This document shows, piece by piece, positions 33,290-41,572 of a DNA stretch of 64,000 nt. A model generated the notes under the pieces. That model searched no databases. It saw only the letters and a list, made by a program, of their open reading frames with translations, and was not told the DNA's origin. A program made the translations under genes and the position numbers. The DNA comes from Sphingomonas sp. Root710 (GTDB taxonomy: Bacteria; Pseudomonadota; Alphaproteobacteria; Sphingomonadales; Sphingomonadaceae): the NCBI RefSeq assembly GCF_001429065.1, contig NZ_LMIB01000019.1, forward strand, positions 1 through 64,000, written 5' to 3'. Positions within the stretch are counted from its first letter, which is position 1, and every line of letters starts with the position of its first letter.

Positions 33290-33850
33290 ATGTATGACAA
33301 TAGCGTTGGGGACATGCCCGTCCTCACCTTTCGGCTCGACGATGATGTCGCCCAGCGTTTCGCCGCGCTCGCGGCGGTATCGGGCGGCCGCTCGGCGCTG
33401 CTGCGCCGCTTGATCGGTGACGCCTTGGCCATGGAGGCGGGGGAGGGGCATCAGGCGCCGCGCGCCCGCCAGCGCGCAACCTGCCGGGTCGAGGTTCGGC
33501 TGATCCCGGAAGAGATCGCCGCGCTCGACCGCGCGGCGGATGTGCTGGGGATGAAGCGTACCGACTGGATCACCACGTTGCTGGCGCGGCGCTTGCGCGC
33601 AAACGCGCCCTTGCCGCGCGAGGAGCGGGCGGCCGTCGCGCAGGCGTGGCGCGAGCTCAATCGGATCGGGATCAACCTCAACCAGGCGACCCGCGCGCTC
33701 AACGCCTCGGTGATGGTCGAATCCGGCCTCGACGTCGCGCGGGAAGCGGCCAGGGTCGCAAGCTTTAGGTCCGAGATCGTCGATGCGCTCGCCGGTCTCG
33801 GGGCCGCGCTCAAGGGCGATCTTCGCTACTGGGACATGGCCGATGCGTGA
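33290..33850 (+). CDS. mobC: MobC-like relaxosome accessory protein
   Basis: This protein of about 186 aa starts with a ribbon-helix-helix-like segment (MPVLTFRLDDDVAQRFAALAAVSGGRSALLRRLI) and continues with the bacterial mobilization (MobC) pattern: VRLIPEEIAALDRAADVLGMKRTDWITTLLARRL and RELNRIGINLNQATRALN, the last being diagnostic. It would bind oriT and help the relaxase melt it. The start is unclear: TTG 33251, ATG 33290 and ATG 33314 are all in frame and none has a good ribosome site. Its end overlaps the relaxase start by 8 bp. Confidence 0.85.
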   Translation: MYDNSVGDMPVLTFRLDDDVAQRFAALAAVSGGRSALLRRLIGDALAMEAGEGHQAPRARQRATCRVEVRLIPEEIAALDRAADVLGMKRTDWITTLLARRLRANAPLPREERAAVAQAWRELNRIGINLNQATRALNASVMVESGLDVAREAARVASFRSEIVDALAGLGAALKGDLRYWDMADA

Positions 33851-34964
33851 GGAGGAGGGGGTTCTCCCGCTTCCCAGCCTGATGGAGGCCTGGCGGCCGC
33901 CGGCAGGCGGCAAGCGGACCCTGCGCGGCGCCTATGTTCGGATCAAACCGGGCGGAAGCGGGGGCGGGGCCGCCCGGCCGATGTCGATGGGCCAGGCCGA
34001 GGCGCGCGCCAAGCTCGAGCGGATCGTGCGCAAGGCGCCCGAGGTGATGGTGAAGGTCTCCGGCAAGCAATATGGCGCTCATCATGTCGCCGAGCATTTC
34101 GGCTATGTGGCGCGCCACGGGAAGCTCGCCGTCCGATCGAGCGAGGGCGAGATTATCACCGAGCCGGATCGGCTCAAGGCGATCGCTCAGGACTGGGCGA
34201 TGCTCGACGAGGCCATGAACGAACATGGCCGGGAACGGCCGACGTCGATGTCGCTGGTGCTGTCGATGCCCGGGGGATCGACCGACGCCGAGACGCTCCA
34301 TGATGCGGCGCAGGCATTCGCGCGAATCCTGTTCGAGGGGAACCATGCCTATATGCTGGCGCTCCATACCGACACCGATCATCCCCACGTCCATCTGACG
34401 GTGGCGACCGAAGGGGCGGACGGAACCCGCTTCAATCCGCGCAAGGCGGATCTCCATCATATGCGTGAGACCTTCGCGCATGAGCTGCGCGCGCGCGGTG
34501 TCGCGGCGGAAGCGACACCCCGGCGGGCGCGCGGTCATGTCCAGAAGCGCGTGCGGTCAGCCGCGCTCCATCTCGATGCCCGGCTTGGGGCCGAGGGGCG
34601 CAGGCTCAATCTCGCGCAGCTCAACGAACTGCGGGCGCAAAGCTTCGTGCGTGCGGCCGACCAGGAGCGCCGGCCGGAAGATGTCATGGCGCTGGCGCGC
34701 CAGAAGCAGATCCGCGGCGCCTATGCCGAGGCCGCCGTCGCGCTCGCCGCCACCGGAAAACCGGAAGATCGGGCCTTGGGGCAGGAAATCGCCGGCTTTC
34801 TGGCGGCGATGCCGCCGGCGGTGTCGCGGCGGCTCGCGCGCGCACGGGAGATACTGCAATCCGAACGGCCGCCGCAGGAGCGCCGAAACGAGCCGGAGGG
34901 CGTTTCGCCGCCCACAGGTGCGGACGAGGGGCGGCCACCGCCTCACCGGGATCGGGAACGATGA
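33843..34964 (+). CDS. VirD2-like relaxase (MOBP type)
   Basis: This 373-aa protein is the nickase that cuts oriT and pilots the strand through the secretion channel. Motif III is clear, HTDTDHPHVHLTV at about residues 180-192, giving the three-histidine metal site. Candidate nucleophilic tyrosines lie upstream (GAYVRI at about 29 and KQYGAHHVAEHFGYVAR near 78-94). The C-terminus is Arg/Pro-rich and disordered. It is shorter than relaxases with fused helicase or primase parts; a separate LPD7-domain protein next to traG may be the detached C-terminal module. It is coupled to mobC. Confidence 0.9.
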   Translation: MREEEGVLPLPSLMEAWRPPAGGKRTLRGAYVRIKPGGSGGGAARPMSMGQAEARAKLERIVRKAPEVMVKVSGKQYGAHHVAEHFGYVARHGKLAVRSSEGEIITEPDRLKAIAQDWAMLDEAMNEHGRERPTSMSLVLSMPGGSTDAETLHDAAQAFARILFEGNHAYMLALHTDTDHPHVHLTVATEGADGTRFNPRKADLHHMRETFAHELRARGVAAEATPRRARGHVQKRVRSAALHLDARLGAEGRRLNLAQLNELRAQSFVRAADQERRPEDVMALARQKQIRGAYAEAAVALAATGKPEDRALGQEIAGFLAAMPPAVSRRLARAREILQSERPPQERRNEPEGVSPPTGADEGRPPPHRDRER

Positions 34965-35086
34965 TGGCCGGCGCTCCCGCGGGCGGCTTGCCTACCTTGC
35001 CTGTGTGGCCTTGGCATCCTATCTGGATGCGATGCCAAAATATCTTGGAAAATAGCGAATTTAGGCGCTGATACGCGCTTCTAGCT

Positions 35087-35116
35087 TGTTAGAAAAAAGC
35101 GTGCTATTATCTAACA
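35087..35116. promoter_or_regulatory. Operator-like inverted repeat upstream of the AbiE pair
   Basis: TGTTAGA (35087-35093) and TCTAACA (35110-35116) are 7-bp inverted arms in an AT-rich promoter, 17 bp before the GTG start and next to the AGGAG ribosome site. AbiEi-type antitoxins repress their own operon by binding inverted repeats, so this is the likely operator. Confidence 0.65.
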
Positions 35117-35132
35117 GATAGGAGCACAGCCA

Positions 35133-35741
35133 GTGTCTGCGGTAGCCGATCGGATCATGAAGCGCGTGCGCGGCAAGGGCCGCGGCTGGGTGTTCACGCC
35201 CAAGAGCTTCGTCGACTTCGGGACGCGTGGGTCGGTCGACATGGCGCTGTCGCGCCTCGTGACCGCCGGCGACATCCGGCGCATCGGCCGGGGTCTTTAT
35301 GACTATCCGCGCCAGCATGACAAGCTCGGTGCGCTCAGTCCCGATCCCGCCAATGTCGCCAAGGCCCTCTCGACGCAGAGCGGGGACAAGCTCGCACCGT
35401 CGGGCGCGGCGGCGGCGAACAGGCTCGGGCTATCGACCCAGGTTCCCGCCCGGGCCAGCTATGCCACGACCGGCCGCACCCGGGTCAGGCAAGCGGGCGG
35501 GCGCAGCCTGACGCTCAAGCACAGCCGCGCACCGGTGCTCGACAATGCGCCGGACTCGGTCAACGCGGTCGTGCAGGCGCTCGCGCATCTGGGGAAGGAC
35601 AATATCGATAGCGACAAGATCCGGCACTTCGCCGCCCGCCTCGATGATCGCGACATGCGGATGCTCGCCCAGGCCAGGGCCGAGATGCCCGGATGGATGG
35701 GCGACGTCGTCTTAAAGATCGGCGCCGCCCGCAATGGATGA
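35133..35741 (+). CDS. abiEi: AbiEi-like antitoxin (DUF6088 family)
   Basis: This 202-aa protein begins with a winged-helix domain (VADRIMKRVRGKGRGWVFTPKSFVDFGTRGSV...LVTAGDIRRIGRGLYDYPR, positions 4-66), the AbiEi antitoxin N-terminus that acts as autorepressor. The rest (GAAAANRLGLSTQVPARASYATTGRTR...) is the usual AbiEi C-terminal domain. It would neutralise the nucleotidyltransferase encoded next in a type IV-like manner. Start GTG with AGGAG upstream. It overlaps the toxin gene by 8 bp. The pair may stabilise the plasmid and act against phages. Confidence 0.88.
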   Translation: MSAVADRIMKRVRGKGRGWVFTPKSFVDFGTRGSVDMALSRLVTAGDIRRIGRGLYDYPRQHDKLGALSPDPANVAKALSTQSGDKLAPSGAAAANRLGLSTQVPARASYATTGRTRVRQAGGRSLTLKHSRAPVLDNAPDSVNAVVQALAHLGKDNIDSDKIRHFAARLDDRDMRMLAQARAEMPGWMGDVVLKIGAARNG

Positions 35742-36783
35742 GTTCGCACGCAGACCAGCCGAGGATCGGCGCGCCTTTATCGATGAAGCGGCGGCGCGGC
35801 GGGATCTGACGCCGATCATCATCGAGAAGGATTTCTGGGTCTGCTGGACGCTACGCCGCCTCGTCATGTGTCCCGACCTCGCCGGTCACATGACCTTCAA
35901 GGGCGGGACCTCGCTGTCGAAAGCCTATGGGATCATCGCGCGCTTCTCCGAAGATATCGACCTCACCATCAGCCGCGCGGCGCCGCTGCTCAGCGAAGTC
36001 GCCTCGCCGATGGACAGCGACATTACCGGCAAGGAGCGCGAGCGCCGGACCAAGGCGCTCAAGGCGGCGGCACAGGCTTATGTCGCCACGGTCGCCATGC
36101 CGATCCTGGCGCGCGAAATCGAAGTCGCTCTCGGCACGGCCGAGGGCTGGAGCCTGGCGCTCGATCCCGACGACAAGGACCAGCAGACGCTGCTCTTCGT
36201 CTATCCGCGCACCTCGGGTTACGGGCTCGCCTATGGCGAGAATTACGGCGGCGCGGATGAAAGCGGTTACATCAAGCCGCGCATCAAGCTGGAATTTGGC
36301 GCCCGCGGCGACACGGAACCGTTCGCGCTTCGACCGATCTTGCCCTATCTGGCCGAAGACTTTCCCGAGGAACTGCCGGATCCGGTGACCGAGGTGCCGA
36401 CGCTGGCCGTTGCGCGGACCTTCTGGGAAAAGGTCACGATCCTTCATGCGCTCCATCATAACGGCAAGCTGCGCGAGGGCATGTCGCGCCATTATTATGA
36501 CGTGCTGATGCTCGACCAGGCGGGCATCACGAACGAGGCGATGGGGCGGATCGATCTGCTCGAGCAGGTCGTGCACAACAAGAGCCTGATGTTCGCGGAC
36601 AGGTCGGCCTCCTATGACACCGCCGTGGTTGGAACGCTGCGCCTGTCGCCCGATGGCGCGACTTGGGAGAAGCTTGAGCGGGACTATGGCGCGATGTCGG
36701 AGATGTTCATGGCCGCGCCGCCGAAATTCGAGGCGTTGATGAAGGGTCTGGCGGCGATCGAGGGGACGATCAACGGGCGTTGA
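35734..36783 (+). CDS. abiEii: AbiEii-like nucleotidyltransferase toxin
   Basis: This 349-aa DUF1814/AbiEii protein has the nucleotidyltransferase signature MTFKGGTSLSKAYGIIARFSEDIDL at about residues 52-76: GGTSL phosphate-binding turn and the DxD-like SEDIDLT metal ligand. IIEKDFWVCWTLRRL before it is also family-typical. Known AbiEii toxins transfer nucleotides to RNA targets and cause reversible growth arrest. The gene is intact and translationally linked to the antitoxin. It is the last plus-strand gene before the minus-strand defence block, with about 260 bp of AT-rich spacer after it. Confidence 0.9.
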   Translation: MDEFARRPAEDRRAFIDEAAARRDLTPIIIEKDFWVCWTLRRLVMCPDLAGHMTFKGGTSLSKAYGIIARFSEDIDLTISRAAPLLSEVASPMDSDITGKERERRTKALKAAAQAYVATVAMPILAREIEVALGTAEGWSLALDPDDKDQQTLLFVYPRTSGYGLAYGENYGGADESGYIKPRIKLEFGARGDTEPFALRPILPYLAEDFPEELPDPVTEVPTLAVARTFWEKVTILHALHHNGKLREGMSRHYYDVLMLDQAGITNEAMGRIDLLEQVVHNKSLMFADRSASYDTAVVGTLRLSPDGATWEKLERDYGAMSEMFMAAPPKFEALMKGLAAIEGTINGR

Positions 36784-37046
36784 TGCCGGAGACCGCGAAT
36801 GAGCAAGTAATCTAAGTATTTGAAATAGAACGATAAAAGACTGATAATATTTCTTATGTTAAATCAGTGCCAGCATCGCACAAGCGAGTGGCGGCTCACG
36901 CACCGAAGTCTGGCGTCAAAAGCCGAAGGCGCACCGAAAAGCTGCTCGGGCTGCCGAAACCCGACAGGTTGGCAACCAGCTGGGTTTCGTGCCTGCACAA
37001 AGATGGGCTAAATGCGGGACCAATGGAATCGAGCGAGGGAACTTGC

Positions 37047-37250
37047 ATGATCACCGCCAAGCACATCCCTTGGGAGCCGATCGGCACTTTGCCGGAAGAC
37101 CGGAAAGACGGCCGTCGCTTGCTGCTCTGGGAGGTTGACCTCCCTGTGATCGGGCGATGGGATAGCGACCGTGAGGGCTGGGAAAATCCCGAAAGCATGC
37201 ATATCCTGGAAGAAGTCATCTACTGGGCCGACATCACCCCACCCGTGTGA
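37047..37250 (+). CDS. Small DUF551-like protein
   Basis: A 67-aa protein with PWEPIGTLPEDRKDGRRLLLW at the start and VIYWADITPPV at the end, a pattern like the DUF551 family of phages and mobile elements (W-P-I...LP...W...YW). The ATG is preceded by GAGGGA; a longer in-frame GTG start at 36867 exists but the added part has no family character. Upstream (36784-36860) the DNA is AT-rich and promoter-like. Function unknown. Confidence 0.55.
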   Translation: MITAKHIPWEPIGTLPEDRKDGRRLLLWEVDLPVIGRWDSDREGWENPESMHILEEVIYWADITPPV

Positions 37251-37581
37251 TGAGTGGATAGGAAGGGGTTACTTATCGGTATCCGCAGTTCGACTGATTC
37301 AATAGTGCGCCAGCGTCCGGCCGATGCCGATCCGTCTGAACGGCGGCTTGGTCTTAAAGATATCGATGAGATCGAAAGCGCCGAGCGCGAAAGCCGCGAT
37401 GTCGTTGCCGGCCTTCAGGACGATGAGCTCGCCGGCATTGTGTCTCTTCGCGATCATGCTGTTGTTGGGATGAGAGGTGCTGTCTCCCGCGGCGGCTCCG
37501 CTTCGAGCCAAGAGAAAATCTGGCTAAGATCGTGGTCCGTTTAGGCAGCGATCGTCACCATCGGTGGTGCCTCTCCCTTGG
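37251..37581. other. 331-bp region without a confident gene
   Basis: Both strands are open for 70-96 codons here but neither frame is convincing: no ribosome site, and the minus-strand frame (37299-37511) is merely hydrophobic. It lies between convergent genes and marks the right-hand edge of the defence block. Confidence 0.4.
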
Positions 37582-39354
37582 TCATGGCGCGGCCCCGCCC
37601 GCGGGATCTGCTGGAAGCGGGATCACATTGGCCTCGCCGAACAAAGCTGTCACCTTCGCCATCGCGAGCTCGCTTAGAATCTGGGTGAACAACAGCGCCA
37701 ATCGGCGCTTCGGTCTGGAGCACGCGACGTAGAACAGGTTGCGATTGCTCTCGAAGGATTCGACCTTGTCTGCCGGGGGGCCTGGGTCGAGCCGTTCCAG
37801 CATCTGCGCGAAATTATACTTGTTCCAGCCACGGCCGACGATGACGAGCACGTTCTCGAACTCCGCACCCTTCACGCCGTGCTTGGTGGCGAAGGGCGTG
37901 TGACCATCGATGAACGCATCCACCGCCATCAGCTCGGTGTAGGCGACGTCCCGTAGCCTTCGCAGCTGGGCGATCCTCCGAGACTCGCCTTCGACCGGTT
38001 CGGGTCCGGCGTCGGCCAAGCGTTGCTCGCGGTCCAGCACCGCCTCGGGCAGATGCATGTGAGCCTGGCCTTTGATGAGGTCGATGACGGCGCCGATCGT
38101 GCCGGTCGCTCGCAATTGGATAAGCTGTTCGAGAGACTGCGTCCATGCGACCTTGTCGTGATGCCGACGGATGCACGGCCTGCCGGCGCCTAGGCTCTCA
38201 AACATCTCGCCATAGCGCTTCGCCTGAAAGGCCGCGCATGCTGGCTCGAGCTGGTCGGCCAGAAATTTGATGTGGGGGTCTTCTTTCTTGAGCCAGGCAT
38301 CGTTGAACTGGCCATAAATGCTCTGGATGGTCGGATAGCCCTGTTCCTTCGCCAGCACGCTGTGGCTGAGCATCAGGATCTTGGTGCGTTCGACGGCAAA
38401 GTCCCAGCCCTCATCCGACAATCGCTGCTTCAGGTGATCGAGATAGGCGCGTGCCGCCTCGGGGCTCGTGTCGCCAGTCCAGTGACCACCGCCCTGGCCC
38501 GTTCGGCGCTGGCCCGGCCATGCATTCGTGTGAAAGATTCGAGCCTCACCCGGCGCATCCGGGTCGCTGGGGATCTGTTCGAGATCGGGTCGCATGCGAT
38601 TGAGCACCGCGACGATGGGTTCGGCGGATCGGAAATTGGCGTTTTTGTCGATCACCTCGAGTGCTGCGTGCTCGACCGCACCGCATCCCTCACCGTAGAT
38701 CTTCTGCCAATGGTCGCCGAACAGGCCAATGATAGGCCCCGTACCCGTACCTAGGAAATGCTGCTTTAGAGCCTCTACGAAGCCCGCATCGGTGTCCTGA
38801 TATTCGTCAATCAGCAGCACGGGATAGCGCTTCGCTAGCACTAAGCGAAACTTGGGCCGTGCCAGCAGCTCCGTCATCAGCGTCAGCACGTCTTCGTGCT
38901 TCAATGACACCTCGTCTGGCGTCACCCGGGGATAGCCGAGGTCGTAATTGACCTTCCTCGCGCCTAGCCCCCCCACCCCGGCATCGGCGAGACGTTCTCC
39001 CCATCCCGGCAAGTCAGGCACGATCGCGCGGAGCTGGGGCTGAAAGTCCTGCAATACTGACCAACAAAATCCGTGAATGGTCTCCGGCCGAACCGCCGGG
39101 TGGGCCTGAACGCGCGCGATAATCTCATCCTTCGCCACGTTCGTGAACGTGATGCAACCAATCTGTTGGCGCTTACGCACAAGTTCCGTACCGCGAAGTT
39201 CGATCAGGCGGCGCAGCGCCTTTTCTAGGGAATATGTCTTGCCTGCGCCCGCGCCTGCCTCGAGCCGGAAGCTTTGTCCGGCATCGAAGCACGCATAGAC
39301 ACGCTCAAGTGCAAGGCGGCCGGCCGCGTCGGCGGCGGTCTCTTCGTCAGCCAT
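37582..39354 (-). CDS. gajB: UvrD/PcrA-type helicase, GajB-like
   Basis: This protein of about 590 aa is a superfamily 1 helicase. It has Walker A EAGAGAGKTYSL near residue 32, motif II LLIDEYQDTDAGF near 180, motif III GLFGDHWQKIYGEG near 210, and C-terminal KGAEFENVLVIVG and NLFYVACSRPKRRLALL near 480 and 540. It is directly coupled to an OLD-TOPRIM nuclease (8-bp overlap from the ATG at 39354), the gene pair that defines Gabija anti-phage systems, in which GajB assists GajA. It is longer than the roughly 490 aa of the best-known GajB. In-frame TTG 39381 and ATG 39369 are alternative starts. Confidence 0.88.
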   Translation of the reverse strand: MADEETAADAAGRLALERVYACFDAGQSFRLEAGAGAGKTYSLEKALRRLIELRGTELVRKRQQIGCITFTNVAKDEIIARVQAHPAVRPETIHGFCWSVLQDFQPQLRAIVPDLPGWGERLADAGVGGLGARKVNYDLGYPRVTPDEVSLKHEDVLTLMTELLARPKFRLVLAKRYPVLLIDEYQDTDAGFVEALKQHFLGTGTGPIIGLFGDHWQKIYGEGCGAVEHAALEVIDKNANFRSAEPIVAVLNRMRPDLEQIPSDPDAPGEARIFHTNAWPGQRRTGQGGGHWTGDTSPEAARAYLDHLKQRLSDEGWDFAVERTKILMLSHSVLAKEQGYPTIQSIYGQFNDAWLKKEDPHIKFLADQLEPACAAFQAKRYGEMFESLGAGRPCIRRHHDKVAWTQSLEQLIQLRATGTIGAVIDLIKGQAHMHLPEAVLDREQRLADAGPEPVEGESRRIAQLRRLRDVAYTELMAVDAFIDGHTPFATKHGVKGAEFENVLVIVGRGWNKYNFAQMLERLDPGPPADKVESFESNRNLFYVACSRPKRRLALLFTQILSELAMAKVTALFGEANVIPLPADPAGGAAP

Positions 39355-41413
39355 CGACCTGGGCCCCATCAGCCGCGTCAATCACTTCGGCGACCAACTC
39401 GGCGGCGATCGCGTCTGGCCCGAGGGTCGGCGCTGGATTGCCTTGGGCAAGCCACCGCAACCCTTCGCCGATGTAGCGCGGCGTCCGCCACTCGGTGTTT
39501 ACGATCGCATGTTCAAGCGCAAAGCTGGACTTTTTCTGTTCGGCCGCATGCTCATAGGCGAGCGTCGCCTGGTCGCCCTCGCCGAGATCGAAGAGTTCTG
39601 GATTGGCGAGGATGAAGGCATCCTCAAAGCTGCGAGCACATGGACCGCCATCCTGCTCGGGGATCTGATAGGCGAGCCGTCGTCCGCCGTCGGTCTTCTC
39701 CTCGGTCGACTTGTCGAGCAGCTGGGCTGGGCTCACGTCGGGCTCGTACCAGCTTTTGATACAGGCATTGCTGGTGAATGTGCCCTCGGCCACACGAACC
39801 GCCACGCGCTTGTTCTTGGCCCCGGGCGCAACGGAATCGATATCGGTGATGATCAGCGTGCGCAACTCGAGGAACGCCAGCAGGCCGAAGAAGCGATGGG
39901 CGTAGGCGCCGCCGACCTCCATGACAGTGAGGTACTGACTGCTTAGTTGCGGCTCGCCTTGCGCGGCAGCGTCGGTCTTGCGGATCATCGCCGGAAGGAG
40001 AAGGCGTTCAGCGGTTCCTTCGATCAGCACCGCCTTGTCCGCAAAGAAAAGGTCGCAGCGGGATAGCGTGAGATATTGATGAAGAAAATTGCGATCCTCT
40101 TCCGGCGCGCCGCCCATACCCTGCCGGAGATCCTTCACAACTGAGCGCCGGAGGCCCGGGCCGTCGGTAACCGACAGAAAATAGCGGAGGCTCTCGAAGC
40201 GGGCTTCGTTCGCCATGTGGGGCGAGTGGGTGGTGACGACGAACTGGACCGGCCACGGACGGTCGGCGTTCAATTGGGCGACGAACGCGTTGGCGATGTA
40301 CTCCAGCTGGCGTATGAACACCTCCTGCATCTGGGGATGCAGATGCGCCTCGGGCTCCTCGATAAAGATTAGATGCACGCCGGCCGCTGTTGGCGTTCCC
40401 TGGAACTCGCGGAAGAAGCGCAGGAGCTGTAGTAGCATGTAAACGAGGTTGCGCGCGCCGAGGCCATTGTAGGTTTCGGGCAGGGTTACGCCGTTCACGC
40501 CCCGGTAGCGCAGGCGCGTGTGGTTGCTGAGCAGCTTGTCGACGTCGAAGCTGGTCTCTGTCACCAATCCCGGGTCTACAAGGCCAGGATATCCAAACAG
40601 GTCGAACGTGGGCAGCAGTGAGGTCAGCTTGGCGTTAAAACCGATATGCAGATCGCCCTGGATCTGATCGACCGCCTCCTTGAGCTGCTCGGCGGTGCTG
40701 CGTCGCGTTGGATCCAGTTCGTCCGTCAATGCCGATTGGAAGAGCACCTCGACCACCTTGCCGAGCACGTCGCGCTCGCGGAATGTATCGTCATCCAGCC
40801 CGCGCTGGGCATTGATGAAGCCGCCGCCGACGAGCGCGGACAGGATCTTTGGTTCCAGTGTCTTCCGGTTGGTCGGGTCGTTCGGATCGACCGCTTCCAG
40901 CGATCCGGCATAGGCCGAGGCAATGCGATTTCCGAGTTCGCGGTAGAGCCGGGCGCGGTCCGCCTCCGGATCTTCGAGCGGCTCCGTTAAATCAACGAAC
41001 AACGCCTGTAGCGCATTGGCCTTCGGCGCGAACCGGAACTCCAGCCGGGCCTCGTGGCAATCGGGATTCAAGTCGATGATGCACTCGCTAAGCGGCCCAA
41101 GATCGGCCGCATCGACGTCATAGCCGATATCGAGCACGAGCTTGATTGCTGGCAACTGTCCGAGCGTCTCGGACGAATCTTGCTGCGCGCGGAAAGACAC
41201 AAGCGATGTCCAAAAGCATTCGTGACACCCGAGCGAAAAATCTTCGAGGCGGAAACTCAGGGCGCGATCGGACAGCAAGCGCCGGAACAGCTCGGCGATC
41301 GACGTCTTGCCGCTGTTGTTGCGGCCAACGATGAGCGTCGTCTGTTCTTCGAAACCGATCTCCACGTCGCGGAGGAGCCTGAAGTTTTCAATCTTAGCTC
41401 GGTTGATGCGCAT
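39347..41413 (-). CDS. gajA: OLD-family ATPase-TOPRIM nuclease, GajA-like
   Basis: This 688-aa protein has an ABC ATPase half with Walker A VGRNNSGKTSI at 29-39, Walker B LIFIEEPEAHLHP near 350 and the H-loop VVTTHSPHMANEA near 395. The TOPRIM nuclease half has VLIEGTAERLLLP near 462 and IITDIDSVAP near 523. With the adjacent helicase it forms a Gabija-like pair; GajA nicks DNA once nucleotide is depleted. It is about 100 aa longer than the well-studied GajA, largely in the insertion between Walker A and the signature (residues 45-330). The ATG follows GGGGGG-AAA, and TATATA upstream suggests its own promoter. Confidence 0.9.
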   Translation of the reverse strand: MRINRAKIENFRLLRDVEIGFEEQTTLIVGRNNSGKTSIAELFRRLLSDRALSFRLEDFSLGCHECFWTSLVSFRAQQDSSETLGQLPAIKLVLDIGYDVDAADLGPLSECIIDLNPDCHEARLEFRFAPKANALQALFVDLTEPLEDPEADRARLYRELGNRIASAYAGSLEAVDPNDPTNRKTLEPKILSALVGGGFINAQRGLDDDTFRERDVLGKVVEVLFQSALTDELDPTRRSTAEQLKEAVDQIQGDLHIGFNAKLTSLLPTFDLFGYPGLVDPGLVTETSFDVDKLLSNHTRLRYRGVNGVTLPETYNGLGARNLVYMLLQLLRFFREFQGTPTAAGVHLIFIEEPEAHLHPQMQEVFIRQLEYIANAFVAQLNADRPWPVQFVVTTHSPHMANEARFESLRYFLSVTDGPGLRRSVVKDLRQGMGGAPEEDRNFLHQYLTLSRCDLFFADKAVLIEGTAERLLLPAMIRKTDAAAQGEPQLSSQYLTVMEVGGAYAHRFFGLLAFLELRTLIITDIDSVAPGAKNKRVAVRVAEGTFTSNACIKSWYEPDVSPAQLLDKSTEEKTDGGRRLAYQIPEQDGGPCARSFEDAFILANPELFDLGEGDQATLAYEHAAEQKKSSFALEHAIVNTEWRTPRYIGEGLRWLAQGNPAPTLGPDAIAAELVAEVIDAADGAQVDG

Positions 41414-41572
41414 TTTCCCCCCTATTTTGGCGCTATATAACCCGGGCGATGAACCCTAGCGTCAGCGCGCCCGACGCCATCGGCTTGGGCGCCGATCACC
41501 TGGACGTCCGCACGGCGGAACCAAGGATCGGTCCCGAAGATGATCATGGCGCTGTCCTCTAGCCGCATCGCG
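41414..41572 (-). promoter_or_regulatory. Promoter region of the gajA-gajB pair
   Basis: The 159-bp gap after the YhaN-like gene contains, reading on the minus strand, TTATATAG about 20 nt before a GGGGGGAAA ribosome site and the gajA ATG. The AT-rich hexamer could be a -10 element; the -35 is not clear. The gap shows that gajAB may be transcribed separately from yhaON. Confidence 0.4.

Noticed and set aside
35529-35538. GCACCGGTGC inside the AbiEi-like gene as another parS copy (also near 54611 in virB10)
   Set aside because: Only the inner 10 bases match and both lie within codons of GC-rich genes; the AATT flanks of the real palindromes are missing.
37299-37511. 70-codon hydrophobic minus-strand ORF downstream of the GajB-like gene
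   Set aside because: No ribosome site, TTG start, competing open frame on the other strand and no recognisable family; too weak to call.
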